DNA from: Podospora pseudoanserina
Lineage: Eukaryota > Ascomycota > Sordariomycetes > Sordariales > Podosporaceae
Assembly (NCBI RefSeq): GCF_035222485.1
Contig: NC_085920.1
Coordinates: 8,480,001 to 8,544,000, forward strand
Length of the DNA stretch: 64,000 bases
Reading direction: 5' to 3'
Shown here in pieces: positions 21,214 to 33,406 of the stretch. Below the pieces are notes generated by a model that saw only the letters and a list, made by a program, of their open reading frames with translations, had not been told where the DNA came from and ran no database searches. Position 1 is the stretch's first letter. The number at the start of each line of letters is the position of its first letter. Both the position numbers and the translations under genes were made by a program.

Positions 21214-22993
21214 ATGGCCGACCCAAGCTCCCCGCAACCTCCAAGGGAGACCACGCCTTCCTTGATCTCTTCTATACCTCAAAAGCGTGCGCTCCCAGAC
21301 GACACCCACAGTCCCGCCGTTCCCTCGCCCCTCAATCCCGATGGGAAATCCCAAAAAGTACAGATTCAGCCACCAGCAGAAGAAGGAACAACCATGGGAC
21401 GAGAGAAACGGACGAAAAAGGAGTCTCTCAAAAAGAGAGAGTCCAAGGGCGCTACGGGAGGTGACAGCTCGAGGGCTTCACCAGCACCCAAGCCGAAAGA
21501 GCAACCTGGCGAGATGGCGCCCTTGAGATACAAGCTCGCGCCCCCAAAGATCACCGACTTTGACCTTCCGCGTGGGCCAGTATTCACCAGCCATCACGAG
21601 GTACAAGATTCCGAGGGGAGATCAATTGAGTTCTACGAGACGTCAGATCAGTAGGTATTCTCTACCTCCTATTGGTGAAGAGCTTGTCTAACATCATTGC
21701 AGTGTCTACAACAAGAAGAACTTCCACTACACCCACTGTATTGCTGATCCCACATTTCCGTCCATGTTCTACTATCGCAACACTGAGCCAGAACCGTATG
21801 GCGCCCACTTGAATTTCGAAGATGCCGCCTCGCACATGTATTTCGACCAGCAAGGCACACATGTGACCTCTGATAAGGGCTTCCGGATGGCTCGTGCCAA
21901 TGTCGCAGTAAGGGAAGGGCGTTGGTACTGGGAGTGCAAGGTCACTCGTGGAATTTTGAAGAAGAAAAACGAAGGCGATCCAGAATCCCATGGGCACATT
22001 CGTCTCGGATTTGCGCGTAGGGAAGCCTCCCTCGATGCGCCGGTTGGGTTTGACGCTTACAGCTATGGAATTCGGGACAAATCTGGCCAGAAGATTCACA
22101 TGTCTCGACCCAAAGACTTTTTCCCCGAAGGCGAGGACATCAAAGAAGGAGACGTGATTGGTCTCGAGATCCAATTACCTTCCGAGCGGCTGCACAGAAA
22201 AGTCGTTCAAGGGCACTACAACCCGGCCGTTGATCTCATCGCTGAAGACGAAGGCCATCCCGACGGCATCAGCGAGTACCCCAACATCATCCGCGACCGT
22301 ATTCCGATCCGCTTCAAAGCTCACATCTACTTTGAAAAGATCGACTACCACACCACCAAAGAGTTGGAAGAGTTGATGAATCCAAGTTCGGGACCTAACA
22401 ATTCCTCCGAACCTCCCAACCCGAATCACACCTCTCCAGCGTTGCGCACCCTTCCCAACTCATACATCAAGGTCTACAAGAATGGGAAGTTTATGGGTAC
22501 TCCCTTCACCGATCTGTTAGCTTTCTTGCCCCCAGCGTCAAGAATGGTGAACAACCAACAAGCTGGCGGTAGCGGTGGGTCCGGCGTGTTGGGCGGCAGA
22601 GATGTGCTTGATGATGGGTCGGTGGGGTATTATCCTGCCGTGAGTGTCTTTAGAGGAGGTGCCGTTGAGTGCAATTTTGGGCCCAATTTCTGGTATCCTC
22701 CGCCTGAATTTTCACAGCAACAACCGCAAGGGGAGGATGTGATTGTGGCCGAAGGTGATGCTAGCCAGAAGCCAGAAGCGGGAGAAAATCAGCCACGTGC
22801 ATTGGCGGATAGATATGACGAGCAAATAGTAGAGGACATTCTCTATGACATTGTCGATGAGGTTGGCTTCTGGTCTTTGGGGCTGGGGAGAGGTGGGAGT
22901 AAGGATGAAAAGTTGGCTGAAGGAGGGACAGGCCTTGCTATGCCACCAGGCGGTGGGAGGGAGGAGATCAAGGAGTTGGTTCAGGATGATTAA
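21214..22993 (+). CDS. bre2: Bre2/Ash2-like SPRY subunit of COMPASS
   Basis: Subunit of the Set1/COMPASS H3K4 methyltransferase complex; its SPRY domain contacts the Set1 catalytic module. Exons 21214-21650 and 21703-22993 encode 575 aa. The 52-bp intron joins YETSDH to VYNKKNFHYTHC, and skipping it would hit the TAG right after the donor. Residues 1-110 are low complexity with a Lys/Glu-rich basic patch. The SPRY region includes MFYYRNTEPEPYGAHLNFED, GWRYWECK-type sequence (REGRWYWECKVTRG), HIRLGFARREASLDAPVGFD and YSYGIRDKSGQK. The C-terminal part (VEDILYDIVDEVGFW) fits the SDI motif used by Bre2/Ash2 to bind Sdc1/Dpy30. Identification secure. Confidence 0.94.
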
Positions 22994-23286
22994 TTGCTTG
23001 CTTGAGAGAACCGAGGTACCAGTCTCATCAAGAGGTGCGGTGACTATCTAATATCAAACTATTCCTCCTTGCTCAACATGAAGATTATCTTCTGGCATGT
23101 GATTCTGTATACTTCACTTCTCATTCTGCTTCAGGCAATCATGAAAATGAAAATTCGTAGCTGCCTGATTTGATGTTCTGTAAGTCGCTGCGAATGCCTG
23201 GACCCACTTTTGACTTCACCACACAGCTCACAGCCCCTCCATCTCCCTCACTTTCAGCACCACTTCAACGCCAAAAAGCTACAGAA

Positions 23287-26200
23287 ATGGACGCCCCAGT
23301 GGAAGATTCCGACATCAAACTCCAAAAGGTCTCAGCAGACCTCATATCCGAATTTGATACGCGTCTCCCCCTGTTCTTGTTTCGTCGCCAGCGAAGCGGG
23401 GACAGCTCCCAAAAAGTGAGGAAGCAAGTCACAGCAAGAGAAGCAGACGGGTTGATCGCCGGTGTATGTACCAAATCAACTCACTATCCAACGCAAAAAA
23501 GTAACCAGAAAAGTGCCTCGACCCCTTCCAAGAACTCCCCCAGCTCCTCGACCCCCACCTCTCCAAATGGATCTCACTCCTCTCCTCCGCCTTTGTCTCC
23601 TCGCTCAACCTCGCCGCCACCTCGTCCCACTCACTCTCCAACGATTACGACACCGCCAACCTCGAAAAAGAAGCGCTCCTCATCCCGCTGACCCAGGCCA
23701 TCAGCAAAATAATCTACACCCTCTGCAAGATTCGCGGTGAAAAGGTCGTGGTACGGTTCCTCGGGAACGAAGTCTCCTGGCTGGAACCCCTGCTGTCATT
23801 TACAGAACAATGCCAAAAAACCAAAACATGGGAAGAGAGGTATGTCGGGCTGCTGTGGTTGAGCCATTTGCTGTTTGCGCCTTTTGACCTGGCCACCATT
23901 TCATCAAACAACTACGAGGATGCGGATGATGAAGACGAAGACGAAGAGAAGAAGACGGTGGTGGAGGGGCTGGACCTGCAGTGGGAGAAACTACCGGGAA
24001 TCACGGTTCGGGTCTTGCCTCTGGCGATTCGGTATCTGGCTAGCCCGGGGAAGGAAAGAGACGCGGCCAAGGCTCTGCTGGTCAGGTTGGCGCTGAGGAG
24101 GGACATGCAAGAACTGGGAGTGTTGGATGCTATGGTCAGGTGGGCGCTCAAAGCGTTGAGGCCAAAGCAGGAGAAGACGCCGTATCATTACATTGGTGTG
24201 TTGAGCTTTCTGGCGGGGGTGTTGACTTCTTCGGCGGATACGTCGGATATGGATCCGTACTTGGTGATGGTTTTTCATGCTGTTCATGGGGCTGCTGAGA
24301 ACAGTCAGGAGAGCGTCATGGCGTCTGCGTTGGCAAGGAAGGCGGTTATCAAGGTTATAAGGGCCGTGGCGGTGTTGTTTTTGAGGGAAAACAAGGATTT
24401 GTATGAGGATATTGTCGGGTTGGGGCTGGTGGAAACGACGATTGGGTTTTTGTTGGATTGTCTTGGGGACAATGACACCCCCGTGAGGTTTGCGGCCAGC
24501 AAGGCGCTGAGCATCATTGCGTTGAGGTTGGATCAGTACATGGCCAGCCAGGTCGTGGAGGCCGTGCTGGAGGGACTGAACAAGAATGTGTTGAAGGGTA
24601 GAGAGACGCCTGGAAAGAAGGACTTGAGTGCGGTCAACCCGTTGGAGTGGCATGGGTTGATGCTCACCCTCTCACACCTGTTGTATCGGAGGTCACCACC
24701 GGCTGATCAGCTGGCCGAGATCGTCCAGGCACTTATTACGGGACTGTCATTTGAACGCAGAGCTCTCTCGGGAGGCTCGTCGGGGACAAACGTCAGGGAT
24801 GCAGCATGCTTTGGAATATGGGCCATGGCCAGGAGATACACCACGAAAGAACTGCTTGCGGTCCCGACAGAGTCCATGATCATAGGGGCGCATGCTCCGG
24901 GTAGCTCTGTCTTGCAAATCACAGCTACGGAGCTAGTTGCGGCTGCTTGCCTGGATCCTGCGGGAAATATCAGACGTGGCTCCTCAGCTGCGCTCCAAGA
25001 GCTGATCGGGCGACATCCCGACACAGTCACAGAAGGCATCTGGGTTGTGCAAACGGTGGACTATCACGCTGTTGCCTTGAGAGCCAGAGCGCTCCAGGAG
25101 GTTGCTCTGGGTGTCACCAAGCTTTCACCACGATATGGTGAGGCTATACTGGAGGCGTTGCTCGGATGGCGAGGTGTCGGTGATGTTGATGCTGCTTCCA
25201 GACGGGCGGTCGGGGCTTCTTTCGGGGCGTTGACTGCAGAGTTGGCCTTGACAACCCCGGATCCCCTCAAGAGGCTTCGACAATCAGTCAGCTTAGCCAG
25301 AGGCGTCTTAACATCTCTCCAAGCGCGTCAGGTGGAGGAAAGACATGGCTTGTTGATGAGTATAGCTGGTGTGTTCGATGGATTTCCCAAAGTTGTCGGC
25401 GGGCAGGCGGATTACAAAAGCGAAAGCCTCATCAGCTTTGTCAACTCTTCCGCAGACGGGGTGCTCGAAATTCTCGAAGACTGCAACGCAAAGACTTATC
25501 GGCGTCCAGAACTTGTCGCGGAAGGAGCCAGCAGGCTGATAATTTCTGCGGCCCCTATCCTCCAAGCTGTTATGTCCACTTCCGGTGTTCAAAATTCGCC
25601 CACAGCAATAGTATCTGGGCCAGAACTGATAGAAGAAAACGCAGGCGAGATCACCCAGCTGGTGAAGGCCCTAGGAGAAAGAGAAGGCCCAGTCAAGGGA
25701 TTTGTCAAGCTCACGAGAACATACCTGGCAAAGTGGCTTCTCACGCAAGAGCCGGACCTGATCACACCTGCCGCAGACGCAGCTCTCACTATGCTCATAT
25801 TTAGCGACGATGGTGAGCGTGAAGAAATTGTCAGGGAGTGGGCAGGAATTGTTCGGCACCGCCCGACATCATCCAGAGTTGCCACATGGGGCGGGCACTT
25901 CTCTGCACTTGCCATGTCCTACTCGATAGCCTCCACCCTCCAAACGGTTCAAATCAAGAACTTGATCTGTGATTCATTTGTGGAGAGGTGGAACACGGAT
26001 CCATATACCGATGTTCATGTTGCTGTCCTTCAGAGTCTTACGAGGAGCAACAGCAAGAGCGGTTTGCTGAGGGACAATACGGATATTTTCCTACCTCTGA
26101 TAGCAGAGGGCCTGGATGACTACACCACCACGGCACAAGGCGATGTTGGTTCTATGGTGAGGTTCCAAGCCATCCGGGCGACAAAAGCCTTGTGGACAGA

Positions 26201-27074
26201 GCCACCTTCTGGGCCATTGGTCGAAGGTTTAATCCTGAGGATCCTGCGCCTGGCAGCAGAGAAACTGGACAGAGTGCGTGCAGAGGCCCAGGTTGCCCTC
26301 TCTCTAGTCTTGAAACCAGAGTATGTTTTCCGGCGTCCCCCCTTGTCACATCACGCTAACCTTTCTTCTATCAGATTCAGAGCCCCGTTCCTCCAAACAA
26401 CCTTCTCCTCGACCGCGTACTTCACCTCACTCCTCTCCCTCCCCTCCAAGCTCCTCGATTCTGTCTCCTCGTCAACTTTGTTCTCCAACCCCCAAGAATG
26501 GCTCTGCCCCCTGTTGTCAGGCTACGTCTCCTCGGCAGACACGGGCAACGAAGAGCTTGTCATCGCCACCAGATCCGCTCTCTTGTCGCACTGTCTCGCC
26601 TCCCCTGACATTACCCTGGACATCGTCACCGCTCTGATATCGAACCTGAGGACTCATCAGAAAAACGACAGGGTGCTGGTCCCGACACTGGAAGTGTTGA
26701 GATTCTTGCTTGACATGTCTGTTGTCTCTCCTGAGGGGATAAACTGGAAGACGCTGTGTCTCCTTGTGCAAAAGGCGGCGTATAAAACGGGGAATGTGAG
26801 GAAACTGGAGGCCTGTATTGGGCTGTATGGCGGAGTTGTTCTACAGGGGGAAGGGGAGGGGAGAGAGGAAGCCAAGAAAAGACTGGGAGCGTTGATGGTA
26901 CATCCTTGGCCTAGGGTGAGGAGTGCGGTTGTCGATCAGCTTTGGAGGGTGTACAGCAGCGGCAGTAACGGTGAGGAGGAAAAAGGGGGGAAGTTGCTTG
27001 GTACTGATTGGGGAGCTACCAATAAGGGGTCGATCCAGCAGCTGGTCAACGAGCTGGGGTTAACAGGTGCCTGA
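23287..27074 (+). CDS. cin1: Tubulin-specific chaperone cofactor D (TBCD / Cin1 / Alp1)
   Basis: Cofactor D captures beta-tubulin and builds the alpha/beta heterodimer with cofactors C and E in the cytosol. Exons 23287-23463, 23514-26320 and 26375-27074 give 1227 aa, typical for the family. The N-terminus reads DIKLQKVSADLISEF, then after splicing DPFQELPQLLDPHLSKW, LIPLTQAISKIIYTLCKIRG and VVRFLGNEVSWLEPLL, all conserved. The remainder is HEAT-like helical repeats, including LEPLLSFTE and LVDQLWRVYSS-type segments near the end. The first donor is ambiguous: GTATGT at 23464 (preferred) or a site 2 bp upstream paired with an acceptor 5 bp upstream; both keep frame. The second intron is 54 bp with no in-frame stop, so retention would still give a full protein. 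Identification secure. Confidence 0.95.
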
Positions 27075-28163
27075 TAGATAGCTTCCACTCAGGATTTCGC
27101 CGGGTACGTGAAGCGAACATATAGAGAGATGGTATTGAGATGGCGAATGGCACACCGACAGGCTTGCTGACGGCCCGCTGCGCAAAAATGATTCCCCATG
27201 CGTATCTCATCCTGAGATAAGCTGTCCTGAAGCAGTAGATCATCATCATATCACCGTCATCATTACAGCCACGTATTATTATCATCACTATCACCAATCA
27301 TTTCACCGCCAACGCTGCCAACGCTTGGTTGCCGTCATTTAGTGTCCTCAAAAGATCAAATAGAAAACAGGGCTGGCATACGATTGGAAGGTTCTTTGTG
27401 GGGAAACCAAGCCAAGACCCCGTTCTGTGGCTGTTGAAGCTACGGGCTGGCATCCGGGCCAATCGGATGGGGGCCTGTCGAAGTCAAGTCAAGTCAAGTC
27501 AGATTGGGCACTTTATTTTTAGAGGACGGTGGTGAGAATAATAACTGAGAGGGTTCTGATCGGACCGAGGTCGATGACTTTTTTCTTTCTACAAGGGCTG
27601 GCATCACTAGCAATGTGTTGTCTGTGGCTGGCTGGCTGGCTGCTCAAGGCGAAGCTGCGGCTCTCTCTCGCTCCCGTTGTTAAACAACCCGAAACCAAGA
27701 GCGAGACTGGGATCGGATGGGGCCAATGCAAAACCTAGCAGTTTATCTGTCTTTGATTTCTTCGATCTGGAACTTGTCGAGTGTGTGTGTTGTTCGTACT
27801 GTGTGATATGCCTCATCAACCGCTTTGATCATTGCAGGGTGCTCGAGTGACATCTGAGGTCGGGAGGACGGGAAGGGGGGTTACATTCTTCGAAGGCAAC
27901 TGGGGCCAAAGGAGTCTACTATCACAAAAGATCTTTCACTTGTTGTGTTAATAGTTGTGTTTACAATTGGAAGATGTGAGCTCAGATCGAATTGTGAGGG
28001 TATCTGTGCAAAGAGGGACTGAAGACATTGGAGGGGTTGGCTCTTGCTATTCACAAGCTTCACAAGCTTTCCCCACACTCGATGCAATTCCCCACCATCA
28101 AAGAGGCACTCGACTCCCACAAAGATTTGGTGTTGCCTTGAACGTAAAAGCTCGTCTCGATAC

Positions 28164-28195
<32 letters not shown>

Positions 28196-28733
28196 GTATA
28201 TGTCGTGAACGCCTATCATGTTCAAAACCGCATCACAAGACCTGATCTTCAGACATTTCCATATTAAATATCACCTGTCGTCCCTTCTGATTGTGCATCT
28301 ACCCATATTCGTACCACCTCATGCGAACACGGGAAGGAATCTCTCTGACCGTCACACAAGAACTCCTCCCCTGCTAACAATTAGCTTACCTAACCCCTCA
28401 GTCACCTCGTACTTCGTACCAGAAAAAAAAAACGAAAAAGAACCAAGACCTGCGAGCCGTGCCGGCGTCCAACCTTTCCCATGTCGCCGATTAATATCGA
28501 GAACAATTCCATCCTATCCAATCAACTCGAAATTACCTCCGGATTGCGAATCCACCTCGTGACCCACGGGCGCCCGACCAACAAACCCCGACCCTTTGAT
28601 CTTCTTTTTCTTCCTTTTCGTGACTTTCCCCCCGACGGGGTTCCCTCTCAACGGGAAAACCCACTGCCCACGTGTGAGGCCTGTGGCCCCTTTGACGCCA
28701 GGGCATATCCCTGATGCCACACTAGATCGTAAA
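27075..28733. other. Intergenic region downstream of cofactor D
   Basis: No coding sequence recognised. It contains GTCAA pentamers at about 27483-27502 and a TACA/TA microsatellite at about 28161-28202. Open frames here are short and lack domains. Confidence 0.4.
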
Positions 28734-28850
28734 ATGGGCTGGATTAATTGGACAACAAAACTCCTGCCAGATCCTTCTTCCACCTACATTATGTACGGAA
28801 TTTCCGTTGTTATGTGTATCATCGGTGTCGTCGTCACTATCAACTGGTAG
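28734..28850 (+). CDS. Possible 38-aa single-TM micropeptide
   Basis: An ATG at 28734 opens a 38-codon frame, starting MGWINWTTKLLPDPSSTY, with one hydrophobic segment (about residues 19-36, including GISVVMCIIGVVVTI) and ending NW-stop. Size and a lone TM resemble small subunits or regulators of membrane complexes, but I recognise no family. The frame is open upstream without another ATG. The surrounding several kb hold no other gene, so this could be a real micropeptide or chance. Low confidence. Confidence 0.3.
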   Translation: MGWINWTTKLLPDPSSTYIMYGISVVMCIIGVVVTINW

Positions 28851-31689
28851 GATCCAACGCTTCCTATCCGTTGGGCTTTTTTTTTTTTTTCTTTTCTTTG
28901 ATGTTTCTGTCCATTTCTTGGCACTTTCGCTTGAAAGATTTTGTGTATATGGTCAAGGGGCTGCGGTGGGGGACTTGGGTGTCTTGTGCACAGGCCATAT
29001 CAGAGAGACATGGCAGCGCAACCACGAGGAAGCAGGATCTTGCTTTTGTGGTGATACGATCGCGCGCGCACACATCTACGAAGAAAACAAACGAAAAAAA
29101 AAAAAGATGAATATCGATCGAGATGAAGGTGTGATTCGCAAGCGTGAGGATTACATTCGGCCCACGCATTTCATTTCTCGTCTCGATCTCATGATGATGT
29201 CCTGATGGGTGTTTATTTTGCTTGTGAAATGTCAGACACGGAGGAACTCTCACCTCTCTCCCAGTCCCTTGCTTGCATCCAATCCACAGACTTTTCATCT
29301 ACAATGTCACAGATGGGGCATTTTCATAACGGCCAAGAACGCTCCCTGGCGTCATGCTCGTCATGTGTTGTTCCCTCCTGCTGCTGCCCGCCCGAGACGG
29401 ATGCGATATAGGGTTATTTTTGCCTTGTTTTGCTTCCCCCCTCTCTAAGTTTGTGCATTTGCAAGATTCTTGGGTTGCGTCAGATGTTCTAAAAATTGAT
29501 GAAGCAAGGTGGGAAGCGAACTGCGGAACGTGACGAGCCTCTTTTACGCTGGCTCCTTGGCTTCTTTTACATCTTGTTTCAAAAAAGGGATAGAGTAAAT
29601 GTGAGGAAAGATTGGCGAGGTGGTTGTGTAGAACAACCTGAGAGGGGAGGGAGGGGGGGTAGTTGTGAGGGGCTTCTGGTCAAGCTTCGGTGAAAAATGA
29701 AGACACACACCCCCGCGCTCCAAACCGTCTTTTGAGTGCTTGACACAACCCACCAGGACATCCCGCGCCTGGTTGCCCCAAAATGGCAAAACTTAACGCT
29801 GTTGGCTGGATTGTTCCTGGGGGACGGGCTCTTTTTCTTGTCCTGATGGTGTCTTGACAATTTGATGGCCAATAAGGGCTTTCCTCCGCGCGCGCCGTGC
29901 GAGTGAAACCGAAGCAATCACGGCATTGCAAAGCAGAGCAGAGTTGGAAGAGCAAGAATCTCAGTGACGTGCGTGTGCTACGAAGCAGCGAATGGAAATT
30001 GGAGCGGGGCTATACCTACTGCCGAAGCTCGACGGAGTTTAGTCCGTCCTCTTGACGCCTCCTACCGCGTACTGTTGTATGCGATCTGCAGGAGCCAGCT
30101 GCTGTAACGATACCTTGTACGAGTCGCCAAAGCACTGAAAGAGCGGTCAGGCTTCTAAAAGATCCGGGCCAGTGTCGATATGTTGCCCGAAACCGTTGGA
30201 CTGTAGGATGCGCTTCTCGCCGGGGGACTCTTTAGCTGCAAGGGCTTTACTTTGCCTGATTAACAGAGATGTCACCGTCGCATATGGAAGGGGAACATCA
30301 TATCGAGATTCGGATGAAATGTCATTAGGAAGACTGGTTCGGCCACAACAGCCATGTAGGTTATGCGACTCGATATGCCCAAAGCCGCAACCATGAACAG
30401 TGAAAATATGGCAGTTGAAGCTGTGCCGGGTGCAAAAGAAGACGAGGTAAAGGCGGGAGGGGGCTGCGGACCTGGCCAAAGTCCAGAGCTCTTGGAAATG
30501 CACGTGTCAAGACGTCTTTGGAGATAAAACTCAAAAATGCATGGCTTCTGCAGAACCCAAACAGGCCGTGATATACCTACCGTTCTGAGAGCACTGTAAC
30601 GGCCTGCCAGCCTCGCTTGGCACAAGAGATCAACAGGTTTTGAACCCGAATCGTCTGCCGAACCGGGTGCGGGGGATTTTCGAGAATGAATCTTCTCAAA
30701 GCCTTCAACGATAGATCCTTCAAGCTTCATATGTCAGAAAGACTGGAGATGGAGGCGCCGGATGGGGAAGAGGCCGAAAGCCAAGTCGACGGGAGCGCGT
30801 TGTTTCAACGGCTGGCGCCGCTCCGCAACCCCAGCTAAGCACCTGCCACTGCCGGAGTGATTTTCATCAGTTTCGACTAGTAGCAAGGAGATCTCGTAGA
30901 CGGCGGCCTTTTCGATATTGCCATGCTCGCGAATGAAACAGCGCTGTGCAAGCGCGGGTGCTGGCAATCGTATCTCATCGAATAAAAGACTGGGCAGCGG
31001 CAGTGAAAATCTACCCCGCGTTACACAACTTGGACATTTGCATACGCACCCCTATTCTCGAGTATCTCGCGGTGCTACATTGCTCTTTGTTGGTGGTGGC
31101 TATAGCGTTCCAGTTGATCTCGAACAAAGAAGACACCTACCCAAACGCATCGGCTGATCACCGTCGAAAGGATGAATGGGCAGCTGCGAGGGCAACGGGC
31201 GAGGGAATTTTTGAAGCCGCCGGTTGTGATGTCCAAGCTCCGAGGCCCGATGTCACCGTGGCGGCCAAGCGCCGGCGCGGGAGCAGACTCTTTTCACCCG
31301 CGGCTCCGTCTGCCGTCATCAACCCAGCATTTGCACAGTACGGGGAGCAAAAATGGCAATAATGGGCCCTATGCTAGGCCTGCCGAACTTCCTTCGTCGA
31401 TGCTGCATATGCTGCAAGATTCCCTGAAGTCCAAGTCACGAGAGCAGCCGATTGCCGATCACAACATGAGAGAGGAAAAGGGGTCGGTCGAGGAGGAAGC
31501 AAGGTCGGGCTACTCTAGACGGCGCAGAGGGTCTTGAAGTCGTGGTTGAGATTCGAGACACTCTATGATCTGAGACTGTTTGTTGTAAAGACATTCTTGG
31601 CTTTTTGACTTGCGGATGACATGCCCGGATCACAAGAAGGGATGAGATGAGGGGCATTCCCGCCCGCGCCTACCTGCAGACAACCACTA

Positions 31690-31762
<73 letters not shown>

Positions 31763-33406
31763 ACACACACACACTCACACACAAACGACTTTCTCTTCGA
31801 CCTGCAGCTAAAGGCTTGACACCCGTCTGATTCCATCCCTGACCACTTTGCGGCTGCATACCCACACATGCTTGACTAACACACAATATTTCGACCTGAT
31901 TCTTTTTTCGTGCTCGGAGCCGAGTTGAGCACAGTGTGCGGAGGGTAAATGCAGAGTCAAGAGTATGGAAGCGGGCACTTTCCAAGCGAAAGCCGCAGCT
32001 CACATGCGTCAACAGCCGGCCTATAGTTGCTGATTCTTACTGCGAGAAACACCGCATGCAAGTAGCACCCTACGCTAGCCTGCCATAACGAGCGCGGAGT
32101 AGGACCCTGCCACCATGAAAACTTGACAGCAAAGCAGTGGCCAAAACCGTCTGGCCGCAGTGTAGACAGGAGATGGCTTCCCCGCAGTGATGCTGATGTA
32201 TGTAGAGAGGCAGCATCAAATGGTTCAGAACTAGCGGTCGGGAGGCTGTCCAACCTGGCCTGATTATGGATCGCTGACGGGTTGCTCGACATGTGCGTCG
32301 CCATAAAAAGAAGGAATGGTCAGCGATGCGAGACAACCGAAGGCCGCAGCATCTGCGGAAAACACAGGCGCAGGGGGTGGCAGGTATAAGATATTCAGAG
32401 GGATAATAACACGCACGCACGAGCCTGAAAATATGCCCCTATGGAGAGATGAAATGGGCATGGGCAGAGAAAGGAGCCAACGGATAGCTGCCCGTGATCG
32501 ACATGCAGCCTTCAGACCCGGCACCTCGCTCTTGTGATACCCTCGAGTTGCCAAAATTGTCTCCTGTTGGTATGTTATTTTGATCTTTCTCGTCCGTCAG
32601 CCGTGGTGTCGTGTCAGGTCAGCACAAAGCTGTTTTCTTTCTCGCAAAGCGAACGCCGAGGCTTGCGCGCAGAAGGAAAAAGGGAAAGGAACGGCAGCGG
32701 GCCCTGGTCTTTTTAGTCGCGGATCAAACCCACTGGCTCCACTAGTCCCCCTGTTAGCATGGGTCCCCCCTGGGCCCGCAGTCTGGTCTTCGACCCGCTG
32801 CAATCCCACGCGACGGAGGAGACAAGAAGAAGCTGGAAGCCCACCCATTTCAGTCCACTTCTGGCCCAGCTGAACCACGCACCTTGCCCCGACAAGGAAA
32901 CCTCGCCCGACCCAGTCAAACCACCGACCTGACCACCTCCAAACACAAACAACAGCACCGTGACGCATCACGCCTTTTGGCCTCTAGCACGCTCTCACAC
33001 CACCTGTCACCCCGGCTGGGTATATCAGCAACACAACAACACCAAGAACAAGAACAACAACTCTTGCGACACCTATTGTTTGAATGACAGCGGCGCTTTG
33101 AAGGAATCGCCCGAACCCCGAAAAGACACGACACGACAATTCACTTTTCATCCGAACCTGCCGCCTGTCTTGACACGGGACTCCCCTCCTGGCACGCGTG
33201 TTCTAGTATACATCACACGCGCGTTTCCGAAGCACGCCCTCGAGGCATAGGGGCCGTTTCCCGGAGCGGTAAATATTTTTGTTCCCCGTCTTTCAAGTTG
33301 TGGTCGCGTAGGTGCATGCGGCCCTAGCGACACCCACAAATTGCCCACCACGGCCACACCACGACGAAGAACTGCTGCTGGCGGGGGTGAGGAGGAAGAT
33401 CTGGCC
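28851..33406. other. 4.5-kb gene-poor region with microsatellites
   Basis: No gene supported on either strand. Contents are a T run near 28878-28890, an A run near 29094-29105, and a long (AC)n microsatellite at about 31690-31786. The 500 bp just upstream of 33407 is CA-rich and probably the 5' leader of the next gene. A 153-codon minus-strand frame (30272-30730) has an ATG but mixed composition and no domain. Confidence 0.4.
31690..31786. repeat. (AC)n dinucleotide microsatellite
   Basis: About 95 bp of nearly pure AC with rare ACTC interruptions near the 3' side. It lies in the non-coding stretch. Confidence 0.95.

Noticed and set aside
30620-30660. B-box-like GGGTTCAAAACC on the minus strand
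   Set aside because: The T-arm does not pair and no A box or acceptor stem is found at the right distance.
30272-30730. 153-codon minus-strand frame with ATG
   Set aside because: Mixed composition, no domain and no splice or codon support.
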